DNA from: an uncultured Clostridia bacterium
GTDB taxonomy: Bacteria; Bacillota; Clostridia; Oscillospirales; Acutalibacteraceae
Assembly (NCBI GenBank): GCA_946633275.1
Contig: CAMPAT010000026.1
Coordinates: forward strand, 1-7,916
Reading direction: 5' to 3'
DNA length: 7,916 bases
In this document: positions 7,862 to 7,916 of the stretch, piece by piece
How the letters are laid out: the number at the start of each line of letters is the position of its first letter
Position numbering within the stretch: position 1 is the stretch's first letter
The notes under the pieces: model-generated
Seen by the model: the letters and a program-made list of their open reading frames with translations, nothing else
What the model was told of the DNA's origin: nothing
The model's database searches: none
Program-made: the position numbers and the translations under genes

Positions 7862-7916
7862 CGAGGTGTGGCTCAGTTTGGTAGAGCACTACGTTCGGGA
7901 CGTAGGGGCCGCAGGT
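7862..7916 (+). tRNA. tRNA-Pro (anticodon CGG), 5' part, truncated by window end
   Basis: The cloverleaf can be followed to position 54: acceptor 5' strand CGAGGTG (7862-7868, starting with the C1 typical of bacterial tRNA-Pro), T8, D stem GCTC/GAGC (7871-7874 and 7884-7887) around an AGTTTGGTA loop, anticodon stem CTACG/CGTAG (7889-7893 and 7901-7905) with the loop TTCGGGA, a five-base variable region GGGCC, T stem GCAGG and T54. The anticodon CGG (7896-7898) reads CCG proline codons. The T loop, the 3' acceptor strand and any CCA lie beyond the window. The isotype rests on the anticodon and on the close likeness of the body to Firmicute tRNA-Pro. Confidence 0.93.

Noticed and set aside
7729..7916. 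tRNA-associated integration site or mobile island boundary.
   Set aside because: No integrase, direct repeat or att-like duplication is in the window, and the 3' end of the tRNA, where such sites usually lie, is not visible.

Overview
The window looks like ordinary chromosome from an anaerobic gut-type Firmicute (Clostridia, probably Oscillospiraceae/Ruminococcus-like). Pointers are the QueH type of epoxyqueuosine reductase, an exported transglutaminase-like protein with YDG-type and fibronectin-III modules, AGGTGA-type ribosome binding sites, sigma-A-like promoters and moderate GC with AT-rich gaps. The class is an inference from protein style; the genus cannot be fixed from this sequence. 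I see no transposase, integrase, CRISPR array or recognisable defence genes.

Layout. 1-4677 (+) is a compact head-to-tail series: the C-terminal end of an M23 cell-wall endopeptidase, queH (last step of tRNA queuosine synthesis), rarA (AAA+ ATPase at stalled replication forks), nth (endonuclease III) and a secreted transglutaminase-like/FN3 protein. Gaps are 4, 11, -8 (overlap) and 18 bp, with no visible terminator or promoter between them, so they are probably one transcript whose promoter lies upstream of the window. 4678-4754 holds a strong candidate promoter (TTGATA-17-TATTAT) and a GGAGG site for guaB. 4755-7079 (+) is guaB (IMP dehydrogenase) followed 9 bp later by a membrane-anchored GDPD-family protein whose Shine-Dalgarno overlaps the guaB stop. 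7084-7125 is a bidirectional terminator separating this unit from a convergent minus-strand gene (7120-7728) for a small membrane-anchored protein of unknown function. 7729-7861 is an AT-rich divergent intergenic region with promoter candidates both ways. 7862-7916 is the 5' two-thirds of tRNA-Pro(CGG), cut by the window end.

The genes fall into nucleotide/tRNA metabolism (guaB, queH), genome maintenance (rarA, nth) and cell-envelope functions (M23 peptidase, transglutaminase-like protein, GDPD protein, minus-strand anchored protein). I did not find a new multi-gene system. The points most worth a second look are the GDPD protein with HAG in place of HRG, the Pro-Gly-Pro in the IMP dehydrogenase NAD-side loop, the secreted transglutaminase-like protein with a recently duplicated FN3 module, and the two-register terminator that contains a stop codon.
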